In this document: positions 7,721-15,007 of the stretch, in pieces
Layout of the letters: each line of letters begins with the position of its first letter
How positions within the stretch are numbered: position 1 is the first letter of the stretch
NCBI RefSeq assembly: GCF_900540665.1
Contig: NZ_UQGV01000018.1
Coordinates: forward strand, 1-28,640
DNA: 28,640 nt
Direction: 5' to 3'
Source of the DNA: an uncultured Catenibacterium sp.
GTDB lineage: Bacteria > Bacillota_I > Bacilli_A > Erysipelotrichales > Coprobacillaceae
Notes under the pieces: model-generated
Databases searched by the model: none
What the model saw: only the letters and a program-made list of their open reading frames with translations
Told to the model about the DNA's origin: nothing
Made by a program: the position numbers and the translations under genes

Positions 7721-9658
7721 AAGGAATTTTCACATTTATTTTCACCTATTAAAGTCGGTGAAACAGTTATAAAAAACAGAGTTTTTATGCCTCCTATCAG
7801 TACAAACTTAGCTGATAAAGGTTATGTAACTGATGCGCTTGTTGCACATTATGCAGCACGTGCAAAGGGTGGTGTTGGTTTAATCGTTACTGAAGTCACT
7901 ACAGTAGAACCAACATATATATATTTACCAGGAGATATGTCTATTCATGATGATAGCTTTATTCCTGGATGGAAAAAATTAACTGAAGCAGTACATCAGT
8001 ATGATTGTAAGATCTTACCACAGTTATTCCACCCAGCTTATATGGCTTTCCCTATTCCTGGTACACCACGTTTAATAGCCCCAAGTAATGTTGGACCATA
8101 TTATGCTAAAGAAGCACCACGTTCAGTAACTAAAGAAGAATTAAAGGTTATTATTAAACAGTTTGGTGAAGCAGCTTTAAGAGTTAAAACTGCAGGTGCA
8201 GATGGTGTAGAAATCCATGCTGCTCATGCTCATGGTTTATTAGGTGGTTTCTTATCTCCTTTATATAATAAGAGAACAGACGAATACGGAGGAGATATCT
8301 CTTGCCGTCTAAGATTAACTTTAGAAGTTATTGAAGAAGTACGTAAGATGTGTGGTAAGGACTTTATCATTGATGTACGTATTTCAGGTGATGAATATAC
8401 TGATGGTGGTTTAAACATCAACGATATGATCTATGTTTCTAAGACTTTAGAAGCAGCAGGTGTAGATATGCTTCACGTCTCTGGTGGTACAACTATCGCA
8501 AGAGGAAGCTCTATTCCAGCTCCAGGCACTAAGATGGGTTCACATGCATTATTAAGTGAAGAAATCAAGAAGCATGTATCAATTCCAGTGGCTACAGTAG
8601 GACGTATTACAGAACCTTGGATTGCAGATGAATTAATTGCGAACGATAAAGCAGATATCTGTATGATGGGACGTGCTAACTTATGTGATGCAGAATTCGT
8701 AAACAAGGCAATGAGTGGTCATGTAGAAGATATTAGACCATGTATTGGATGCTTACGTTGCTTAACAGGTATTATGTTTGGTAAACGTGTGTCTTGTACA
8801 ATCAACCCTTCATTAGAAATTGAAAACGAAGATACAATTAAAGAAGCAGAAGAAAAGAAGAACATTCTTGTCATCGGTAGTGGACCAGCAGGTATGGAAG
8901 CTGCATTTGTAGCACATAAACGTGGTCACCATGTTGTATTATGCGAAAAGGATGATAAGTTAGGTGGAGAAATGAACTTAGCTGCAGTACCTATCGCAAA
9001 ACAGGATCTTACACTTGTTATCAAGTATATGGCTCATAAACTTGAAGGTGTTGATGTAAGATTAAATACAGAAGTGACATTAGATATGTTACAGAATGAA
9101 TTCAAGGATTATGAAGTTATTGCAGGTACTGGTGCTTCTCCAATCGTTATTAATCCATTTACTCAGTTTAAATCATGGATGACAGCTGATGATGTATTAG
9201 CTGGTAAAGCATTCCCAGGTCGCAAGATTGTTATTATTGGTGGTGGATCAGTAGGTTGTGAAACAGCTGATTACTTAGCACCATTAATCAATGACTTATT
9301 CCCTAGAAATAGAGATGTAACTATATTAGAAATGGCAAATGGTGTTATGATGAATGAATCTGGACCAGGCAGAAGCTTACTTGTAAGAAGAATGATGCAG
9401 AAGGGTATCAAGATCATTACAAGTGCTAAGGTAGAATCAGTGACTGAAACTGAAATCAACTATGCACAAGACGATGTAACTCATACTATTAAGGATGCAG
9501 ATACACTTATCTTTGCAGCAGGTTATAAGAAGAATCCAGCTGTAGAAGAAATGCTTCAGGCAAGTGGTCTTAACTATCATATGATTGGGGATGCCCATGA
9601 AATCGGTAATATCAAGACAGCTATTACAGAAGCATATAATCTAACTAAAGACCTATAA
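7721..9658 (+). CDS. NADH:flavin oxidoreductase of the Old Yellow Enzyme / dienoyl-CoA reductase type
   Basis: This is a 645-residue, three-part flavoenzyme. The first part is an N-terminal FMN-binding TIM barrel (about 1-330; LFSPIKVGETVIKNRVFMPP, HAAHAHGLLGGFLSP, RTDEYGG). The second is an iron-sulphur ligand run CIGCLRC...SC preceding TINPS. The third is a C-terminal FAD/NAD(P) region with dinucleotide motifs VIGSGPAGMEAA and IIGGGSVGCETA. This is the layout of 2,4-dienoyl-CoA reductase (FadH), trimethylamine dehydrogenase and the bile-acid enzymes BaiCD/BaiH. It would reduce an activated C=C bond in the cytosol; the substrate cannot be told. I prefer ATG 7721 (AGAGAGGAAA upstream) because relatives begin six or seven residues before LFSP and a -10 box overlaps the alternative ATG 7691. 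However, 7691 also has a fair ribosome site (AAGAGGAG). Confidence 0.85.
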   Translation, partial: KEFSHLFSPIKVGETVIKNRVFMPPISTNLADKGYVTDALVAHYAARAKGGVGLIVTEVTTVEPTYIYLPGDMSIHDDSFIPGWKKLTEAVHQYDCKILPQLFHPAYMAFPIPGTPRLIAPSNVGPYYAKEAPRSVTKEELKVIIKQFGEAALRVKTAGADGVEIHAAHAHGLLGGFLSPLYNKRTDEYGGDISCRLRLTLEVIEEVRKMCGKDFIIDVRISGDEYTDGGLNINDMIYVSKTLEAAGVDMLHVSGGTTIARGSSIPAPGTKMGSHALLSEEIKKHVSIPVATVGRITEPWIADELIANDKADICMMGRANLCDAEFVNKAMSGHVEDIRPCIGCLRCLTGIMFGKRVSCTINPSLEIENEDTIKEAEEKKNILVIGSGPAGMEAAFVAHKRGHHVVLCEKDDKLGGEMNLAAVPIAKQDLTLVIKYMAHKLEGVDVRLNTEVTLDMLQNEFKDYEVIAGTGASPIVINPFTQFKSWMTADDVLAGKAFPGRKIVIIGGGSVGCETADYLAPLINDLFPRNRDVTILEMANGVMMNESGPGRSLLVRRMMQKGIKIITSAKVESVTETEINYAQDDVTHTIKDADTLIFAAGYKKNPAVEEMLQASGLNYHMIGDAHEIGNIKTAITEAYNLTKDL

Positions 9659-9665
9659 AATAATC

Positions 9666-9696
9666 GACCCTCTCAAAAATGAGAGGGTCTTTATTA
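9666..9696. terminator. Bidirectional terminator between convergent genes
   Basis: GACCCTCTC pairs with GAGAGGGTC around AAAAAT. It is flanked by A/T-rich tails on both sides and serves the flavoenzyme gene and the leftward TetR gene. Confidence 0.85.
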
Positions 9697-10212
9697 TCTG
9701 TGATATACAAATGTTTTAATGATTGATTGTAGTTCCTGTTTAGATTCCTTCTTATCACCATTAAGCCATCCCATCATAATATAGTGAAGGGGTGTTAAGA
9801 AAGAAATCATGAAATACTTAAAGTATTTCTCAATGAATGGATTATCAAATTCACGAAGAGAGACTTCTTCTAGAAAACGCTGCTTCTCCTGTGACAAAAA
9901 ATCCTGGTAATACCACTTCTCTAATGTAATGAAGATAGTTGCATGCGCTTCATAGACATCAATTACTTTCATGATAAAGTCATCAGACTCTATATACTGC
10001 TTGTCTTCTATTTTATCTAGATAAGTATGTTTGAATAGATTAAAATAGATTTCTTTTAAAACATCCTCCTTAGAACGATAATGGAGATAAAAGGATTGTC
10101 TAGAAAGACAGGCATTTTGACATATCTTTCCTACTGTTAGATCTTCATAATCACTCTCTTTTAGTAACTCCACAGTGCTTTCGTAAAGTCTTTTCTTCGC
10201 TTCTTTTTTCAT
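9694..10212 (-). CDS. TetR family regulator
   Basis: This is a 172-residue regulator. Its N-terminal helix-turn-helix is typical (LTVGKICQNACLSRQSFYLHYRSKEDVL, quoted as a segment, about residues 23-50). It is followed by a short helical effector domain containing IMMGWLNGD near the end, as in the DhaS/TetR_C_8 type. AGGCGG lies upstream of ATG. The gene is convergent with the flavoenzyme gene and probably a separate unit. The 100 bases upstream hold a terminator of the next leftward gene. Target and ligand are unknown. Confidence 0.85.
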   Translation of the reverse strand: MKKEAKKRLYESTVELLKESDYEDLTVGKICQNACLSRQSFYLHYRSKEDVLKEIYFNLFKHTYLDKIEDKQYIESDDFIMKVIDVYEAHATIFITLEKWYYQDFLSQEKQRFLEEVSLREFDNPFIEKYFKYFMISFLTPLHYIMMGWLNGDKKESKQELQSIIKTFVYHR

Positions 10213-10257
10213 AATGTGATCCGCCTTTAATTTAATTTTACCTTATTTCAAGGCAAT

Positions 10258-10288
10258 AAAAAAGCATCAACTCCTATGGAGCTGAAAC
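10258..10288 (-). terminator. Terminator of the small acidic-protein gene
   Basis: On the minus strand, CAGCTCC pairs with GGAGTTG around ATA and is followed by CTTTTTT. Confidence 0.6.
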
Positions 10289-10316
10289 TTTTCACTCTAT
10301 ATGTCATTTTAAGTAT

Positions 10317-10601
10317 TTATTTGTCTTGAAAAGCACGATTATCTATCTCTATGATATTCCAAAACATAGGATAACCTTGCTTACCACCACTATTTGCCCA
10401 GGCGCTTTCCTTATGGATTTCACCACGAGGACTCCAGTCATACTCATCTTCCTCACATGATTCAATATCAATATTTAGAGAATCAAATGTCTTAGAAGCA
10501 CTCTCATATAATGCTTTGACTGCTTCCTCGCGTGTTTGAAATAATCCTTCTATTTCAATGTTTTCTCCATTTTCATTGTCACCATAGATTACTGCGTACA
10601 T
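10317..10601 (-). CDS. Small acidic protein of unknown function
   Basis: This is a 94-residue soluble protein with no signal peptide or membrane segment. It starts MYAVIYGDNENGE and is rich in Glu and Asp, with an AREEAVKAL-like helix (TREEAVKALYESA). It ends with YPMFWNIIEID. It looks like a two-layer alpha/beta fold, but I recognise no family. The ribosome site is weak (AAGAAAG). The gene stands alone, with its own terminator, divergent from the fructose PTS gene. The compositional bias and consistent codon use support it as real. Confidence 0.6.
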   Translation of the reverse strand: MYAVIYGDNENGENIEIEGLFQTREEAVKALYESASKTFDSLNIDIESCEEDEYDWSPRGEIHKESAWANSGGKQGYPMFWNIIEIDNRAFQDK

Positions 10602-10750
10602 AGTATCGCTTTCTTTCTTCTTTCATTATAGTCTCTTTGCGGATTACTGTTAAATGATAAGAAAAACAATTTCTTGTAAACATTATATTACTGTACTTAT
10701 TTACACAAAATTATGATAGAATGCATGTATATCATAACTAGGAGAACAAT

Positions 10751-12619
10751 ATGAAGATAACAGATTTGATGAGTAAAGAAGCCATCAAGATTCATGGTCA
10801 TGCCTCTAACAAGATGGATGCAATTGATCAAATGGTGTCTTTAATGTATAGGCAGGGTAATGTCTCTGACAAAGAAGCATATAAAGAAGCAGTTATAGAA
10901 AGAGAAAATCTTTCTACTACAGGTATGGTAGATGGTATTGCGATACCTCATGCAAGAACAACTGCCATTACCAAAGCAGGTATTGCGGCAATGACTTTGC
11001 CTGAGGGTGTAGATTATCACTCTATGGATGGCCAGCCTACAACTCTTATTTTCTTGATTGCAGCACCGGATAATGGCGATAATGTACATTTACAGGTATT
11101 AAGTGAACTTTCTACATTACTTATGGATCATGACTTTTGTGAGGATTTAAAGAATGCAGGAACACCTGAAGAATTCTTATCTATTATTGATTTAGCACAA
11201 AGTGCTAAACATGAAACAGAAGCAGTTGAACACCCTGAAGTCTTAGCAGTCACTGCCTGTCCAACAGGAATTGCGCATACCTATATGGCTGCAGAAGCAT
11301 TAGAAAAAAAGGCCAAGGAAATGGGCGTATCTATTAAGGTAGAAACTCAAGGTTCAGTTGGAGTTAAGAATGAACTCAGTCAAGAAGATATAGAACATGC
11401 AAAAGGTGTCATTATTGCGGCTGATAAGAATATTTCTCTAAATCGTTTTAATGGTTTACCACTATATAGCTGTCCTGTCGCAAGAGGAATTGATGAACCT
11501 GAAACACTTATTCAGATTATTCTAGATGAACAGGCACCTGTCTATAAAGGTGAAGAAGTAAAAGTTGAGAATAACCAGGAGAAGGGATGGCATATTCCTT
11601 ATAAACATTTAATGAATGGTTTCTCTCATGCTTTACCTATTCTAGTTGTAGCAGGATTTATGAGTGTACTTGCATTTAGTTTTACACGTGATACACAAAG
11701 TCAATACTTTCAGATATTGAATGTACTTGGAAACATTCTCTATTTATTTGTATTACCTGTATTATCAGGCTATATTGCGATGAGTATTGCGGATCGTCCA
11801 ACCTTAGGACCAGGACTTTTATGTGGATATATTGCCTATAGTGGCTTTTCATTAAGTTGGTTAAATGACCCAGTCACTTTACGCACATCAGGCTTTTTAG
11901 GAGCTATAGTAGGAGGTTTTCTTGCCGGATACTTAATGCTTGTGGTAGAAAGATTGTTTAAGAATGTTCCTGATATGTTTGATGGTATTAAACCAGTCTT
12001 ATTATATCCAGTATTAGGTGTACTCGCATCTGGTATAGCGATGACAGTACTTAATACATATTTAATTAAGTGTCATACAATCATTATCGATTGTCTCTAT
12101 GACCTGCCACTTATTTCAGTGGTTATTATTGGTGCATCACTTGGTGCGATGATGTCTATCGATATGGGTGGACCTATTAATAAGTTTGCCTATTTATTTG
12201 CGAATGCTTTAGTCTTTACTAAAGCCCCTAATTCAGATGTTATTATGGCTGCTGTTATGGGGGCTGGGATGATTCCACCTCTTGCGATTGCCTTCTCTAC
12301 ACTTGTATTTAAAGAAAAGTGGACTGAAGAAGAAAGAGGTACTACTTTTAAAAATATTATTATGGGCTTATCATTTGTATCAGAAGGAGCTATTCCTTTC
12401 ATAAAGAAAGATCAAAAACATGTCTTACCAGCATGTATCTTAGGATCATTTATTACAGGAGCATTATCTGCTTACTATAAATGTGGTGTCATGTTACCTC
12501 ATGGTGGCATCTGGGTTATCTATCTTATGACTAATCCATTTAAATATGTTATAGCACTTCTAGCAGGTACAATTGTATCAGGTCTTATTATTACATTTAC
12601 ACACAAGTCTGAGTATTAA
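10751..12619 (+). CDS. fruA: Fructose-type PTS transporter EIIABC
   Basis: This 622-residue PTS permease takes phosphate from HPr and imports fructose or a related sugar as its phosphate. EIIA (1-145) has the active histidine H67 in GIAIPHART. EIIB (about 163-260) has the active cysteine C170 in VTACPTGIAHTYMAAEAL. EIIC (about 288-620) holds the membrane segments, beginning HLMNGFSHALPILVVAGF. The A-B-C order and the ACPTGIAHT motif define the fructose (Fru/Man-glycerate) family. No fruK kinase or fruR regulator is adjacent, so the gene stands alone behind an extended -10 (TGATAGAAT at about 10715) and an AGGAGAA ribosome site. Fructose specificity is inferred from the family, and 2-O-mannosylglycerate or mannose transport is possible. 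Its stop codon lies within its terminator. Confidence 0.9.
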   Translation: MKITDLMSKEAIKIHGHASNKMDAIDQMVSLMYRQGNVSDKEAYKEAVIERENLSTTGMVDGIAIPHARTTAITKAGIAAMTLPEGVDYHSMDGQPTTLIFLIAAPDNGDNVHLQVLSELSTLLMDHDFCEDLKNAGTPEEFLSIIDLAQSAKHETEAVEHPEVLAVTACPTGIAHTYMAAEALEKKAKEMGVSIKVETQGSVGVKNELSQEDIEHAKGVIIAADKNISLNRFNGLPLYSCPVARGIDEPETLIQIILDEQAPVYKGEEVKVENNQEKGWHIPYKHLMNGFSHALPILVVAGFMSVLAFSFTRDTQSQYFQILNVLGNILYLFVLPVLSGYIAMSIADRPTLGPGLLCGYIAYSGFSLSWLNDPVTLRTSGFLGAIVGGFLAGYLMLVVERLFKNVPDMFDGIKPVLLYPVLGVLASGIAMTVLNTYLIKCHTIIIDCLYDLPLISVVIIGASLGAMMSIDMGGPINKFAYLFANALVFTKAPNSDVIMAAVMGAGMIPPLAIAFSTLVFKEKWTEEERGTTFKNIIMGLSFVSEGAIPFIKKDQKHVLPACILGSFITGALSAYYKCGVMLPHGGIWVIYLMTNPFKYVIALLAGTIVSGLIITFTHKSEY

Positions 12620-13099
12620 CTCGGGCTTTTTATGATACAAAAAGAGAGGGCATTGGTAAACAAGATATTTGTGATTCTTATTTTTATTAGATATATTATC
12701 TAGTATTTGAATTAGTTTTATAATTCCAGGCATATTTTTAGGAATCATATTGTAGTTGTTGGGATTAAGGTATTCTTCTTGACGTTCTCCATGTTTTTGA
12801 CAGAAGTAGTAAGAAACAGATGAACGTAGTTTTCTTTCTATACGGCATAAATACTTGAAGAATAATCCACGTAATTCTTCATCTAATTCGTAAAGAGTAA
12901 CTATATTTTCAAAACAAGTATTATTAACGTACTTTCGGGTATGAATATCAATAAATGGATGCTTGTAACCATCGATTAATCCATAGTAACTGATATTTTT
13001 TAGGGATGTTAATGCAAAATCGGTGTTTGTAATTATTAAATTTTTCTCGTTCTTTAACTTCTCAATTTGAGTGGTATATGTAATAAATGGTTTTGTCAT
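12578..13099 (-). pseudogene. Truncated Abi_2 (AbiD/AbiF-like) abortive infection gene
   Basis: About 173 residues remain of an Abi_2 family protein, which is normally near 300. The N-terminal signature is clear: KPFITYTTQIEKLKNEKN, SLKNISYYGLIDGYKHPF, LYELDEELRGLFFKYLCRIERKLRSSVSYYF (segments). After KNHKYLVY the reading departs from the family. The neighbouring frame at about 12641-12664 reads LFTNALSF, the continuation expected for the family, so a frameshift has occurred. The gene then runs out into the end of fruA, losing roughly 100 residues. The start is ATG 13099 with GAGG five bases upstream; a GTG six bases earlier is possible. I find no R-x4-6-H HEPN motif in what is left. It is probably non-functional. 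A small RNA lies upstream on the same strand. Confidence 0.75.
12605..12631 (+). terminator. Terminator overlapping the fruA stop codon
   Basis: AAGTCTGAGT pairs with ACTCGGGCTT (with G-U pairs) around the loop ATTA, followed by TTT. The TAA stop spans the end of the loop and the first base of the 3' arm. Confidence 0.75.
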
Positions 13100-13246
13100 A
13101 TGCACCTCGTAAAAATATGTATTATGAGAACTGCTATAACTTAATGTTTTAAATTAGGAACTGGAGTATTTAAAATGACGCTTCTATACTAAATATACCT
13201 ATGTGACTGGAGAATTTCTTTTGTGAAATATACTATTTTTAAGTAA

Positions 13247-13312
13247 AAAAAAGAAAGGGGCCTCGGCACCCTCCCCCGATTGCAGGCTTCACAAGTATCT
13301 GCAATCTGATTG
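13247..13312 (-). ncRNA. Small structured RNA upstream of the abi gene, AbiF-RNA-like
   Basis: On the minus strand, a promoter is followed by about 66 bases that fold into two hairpins and end in a long U run. The first hairpin is GATTGCAG / CTGCAATC, with an extra GCAATC copy at the 5' end giving an alternative pairing. The second is a very GC-rich GGGG...GCCGAGGCCCC element, ending in TTTCTTTTTTTT. The GC content contrasts sharply with the surrounding AT-rich gap. It lies 147 bases upstream of the abi start, on the same strand. From memory, AbiF-family genes carry a conserved upstream RNA (the AbiF RNA motif), proposed as an RNA antitoxin. The match to that motif is inferred from position and shape, not from alignment. 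Confidence 0.55.
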
Positions 13313-13318
13313 CAAATA

Positions 13319-13347
13319 CATATAACCCATATGTCATAGAAAGTCAA
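13319..13347 (-). promoter_or_regulatory. Promoter of the abi-upstream small RNA
   Basis: On the minus strand, TTGACT (13347-13342), a 17-base spacer and TATATG (13324-13319) place the RNA start near 13312, at the first base of the folded region. The rest of the gap 13348-13505 shows nothing I can name. Confidence 0.5.
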
Positions 13348-13505
13348 TTGTGGATGAAAAAAATGAAATTGTAAATAAGAAAAAAGTCCAAAAGTTTAGA
13401 TGAACACAAGAATAATTCTACATTTTACGTTTTTCATGGAGGTACAAGTAAAAACTTTATATAATTTAGTATATGAGATTACAATGAATAAATGAATTGC
13501 TTAAC

Positions 13506-13607
13506 ATGGTAAATAAGGACAAGTGGGCTGAAATATATAATCCAGGCAATTGTTTTAATGTAAATTCATATGATTATAACTCTTTAAAAAATAAGGTGAT
13601 ACTATGA
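13506..13607 (+). CDS. Detached YDP-repeat unit, 33-residue reading frame
   Basis: A short frame reads MVNKDKWAEIYNPGNCFNVN and continues SYDYNSLKNKVIL, then stops at a TGA that overlaps the start of the next gene as ATGA. Its sequence matches the start of the downstream protein: NKDKWAEIYNP against NKDRWVRKYNP, each followed by the F-x-V and YN pattern of a repeat unit. It is either a tiny coupled gene or the remains of an extra N-terminal repeat cut off by mutation. The ribosome site is poor, which favours a remnant. Confidence 0.4.
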   Translation: MVNKDKWAEIYNPGNCFNVNSYDYNSLKNKVIL

Positions 13608-14551
13608 GAAGAATATCAATACTATTTCAAACACTTAAAGATTTAAACAAAGATAGATGGGTGAGAAAATATAATCCTAATCAACGATTTTTTGTTGATG
13701 TAGATTGGTATAATACTGAAGAAGACTATTTAAATGCATTACGTGATGATTGGAAATCTGAAGCAGATCCATTTGATGAATGTAATCATTATGTTGATGT
13801 AACTAAATATGATAATTTTGAAGACTATGAAAAAGCAGTTAATATATGTTTAGAACACCTTGAATGGATTGAAGAAGTATCTAGATATGGTGACTTTGAT
13901 ATTGATCCACAAAACTATAAGAATGAAGATACTTATCTGGATGCTCTAACAAATATAATAAAAGAAAAATATGATCCAGAAGATGAATTCTATTGTCTTG
14001 ATCCTCTAGATTATGATTCACCTGATGAATATTTTTATGAAATAAGTGAAAGAATACATTGGTTAGAACTATATGATCCAAATCATCAATATCCTGTTGA
14101 TCCAAGTGAATTTAATGATGAAGAAGATTATGTAGAAGCTGTCAATGAGTGGAAAGACTATGTTGCAAGTCTTGATGCAGAATTAGATGAAGAAGCTTTA
14201 AAGTCTGATGATATGGATGATTATCGTAATAGAGCACTAAAACAAATATCTAGAAAACGTCCAAACTCTGTTGAGTATCATTTGGATAATATAGTAGAAG
14301 TGCCTCAAGAGGGTAATGTATCTGAAGATGATAAAAAATCTTGGGAAGATAAACATAATTTCTATAATTCATTTAGTTCTGTAGATCCTACACAGTATGA
14401 TCATGAATTAGATTATCTAGATGATTTACGTAAACAATGGAAAGAGTACTATGATCCTTCTGATATGTATGATGTAGATCCACATGATTATGATAATGAA
14501 GAAGAGTATATGGAAGCTATCAAACAATATATTAAATCCAAGTATAGGTAA
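13604..14551 (+). CDS. Acidic YDP-repeat protein of unknown function
   Basis: This 315-residue soluble, very acidic protein is built from about seven units of roughly 30 residues. The consensus is YDP-x4-Y-x-VDP-x2-YD-x2-EDY-x2-A-x3-WK-x2-Y. Units begin near residues 22, 54, 92, 124, 156, 253 and 283; examples are YDPNHQYPVDPSEFNDEEDY and YDPSDMYDVDPHDYDNEEEY. A non-repeat insert (about 190-250) separates units five and six. There is no signal peptide or membrane segment. AAGGTG serves the ATG. Similar degenerate D-P-x2-Y-D repeats occur in uncharacterised gut Firmicute proteins, but I know no function. It lies in an accessory patch next to a broken abi gene, with no obvious partner. Confidence 0.7.
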   Translation: MRRISILFQTLKDLNKDRWVRKYNPNQRFFVDVDWYNTEEDYLNALRDDWKSEADPFDECNHYVDVTKYDNFEDYEKAVNICLEHLEWIEEVSRYGDFDIDPQNYKNEDTYLDALTNIIKEKYDPEDEFYCLDPLDYDSPDEYFYEISERIHWLELYDPNHQYPVDPSEFNDEEDYVEAVNEWKDYVASLDAELDEEALKSDDMDDYRNRALKQISRKRPNSVEYHLDNIVEVPQEGNVSEDDKKSWEDKHNFYNSFSSVDPTQYDHELDYLDDLRKQWKEYYDPSDMYDVDPHDYDNEEEYMEAIKQYIKSKYR

Positions 14552-14654
14552 TATTTCTCTATGTATATTTGTTATTGTCCGACATGTAACATACGCTTAC
14601 ATTTACGATAAATACAAAACAAACAAATAAATTTACATTATTCGCAATAAAGTG

Positions 14655-14682
14655 TTGACAAAAAATAATATTGGATTATTAT
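14655..14682 (+). promoter_or_regulatory. Promoter of the T-box leader
   Basis: TTGACA (14655-14660), a 16-base spacer and TATTAT (14677-14682) lie directly upstream of the T-box RNA. In the 100 bases before it, ATGTAA-N7-TTACAT forms an inverted repeat without a U tail, possibly an operator. Confidence 0.75.
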
Positions 14683-14689
14683 ATAGGCA

Positions 14690-14963
14690 TACATACGAAA
14701 CAGAGCGATGAACAAGATACGATTTCTAATCCGCTTCCTATAGAGAGCATCCGGTTGGTGGAAAGGATGTAGGTAATGATTATGGGACCATCCCTTGTGA
14801 GCTGTTTTCTTGAAAAATAATAGTAAAGAAAGCCGTAATTTCTGCGTTAAAGAAATAGCATTCATGGGATGTGAAGTGGTGATGTTAATCACAATCTAAG
14901 TGGTACCGCGGAAACGAAGGTTTTCGTCTTAGACAGTTCATTCTAAGACGAAAGCCTTTTTTA
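14690..14963 (+). promoter_or_regulatory. T-box riboswitch (specifier probably ACC, threonine)
   Basis: This leader senses uncharged tRNA and controls the CstA gene by antitermination. Stem I has a lower helix ACAAG (14712-14716) with CTTGT (14794-14798), an upper helix TAATC with GATTA, and the distal AGAGAGCATCC...GGTTGGTGGAAAGGATG element. The conserved T-box is AAGTGGTACCGCGG (14898-14911). The terminator is a 15-bp hairpin (14919-14933 with 14942-14956) plus T7. The antiterminator can form TCTAAG with CTTAGA. Counting four bases back from the lower helix, as in the family consensus, gives ACC (14787-14789) followed by A. GGG just before it is the alternative. The UGGU bulge calls for a tRNA with A at position 73, which fits Gram-positive tRNA-Thr and not tRNA-Gly. 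Confidence 0.9.
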
Positions 14964-15007
14964 TATCTGTTTTATATGTATAAAGTAATTCTGGGGGGAA
15001 TTTATTT

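Noticed and set aside
13247..13280. Resemblance of the GCCGAGGC-U run end to the 3' end of Cas9 tracrRNA
   Set aside because: No Cas gene, repeat array or anti-repeat is present in the window. The position ahead of an Abi_2 gene fits an AbiF-type RNA better.
13881..14105. 74-residue leftward reading frame rich in Asp and His
   Set aside because: It is a shadow of the GAT/GAA-rich acidic repeat gene on the other strand.
14597..14616. cre site before the T-box leader
   Set aside because: Only the right half (ACGCTTACA) matches; the left half fails in four of five positions.
14638..14892. 84-residue leftward reading frame
   Set aside because: It is antisense to the T-box leader, whose conserved structure explains the sequence fully.
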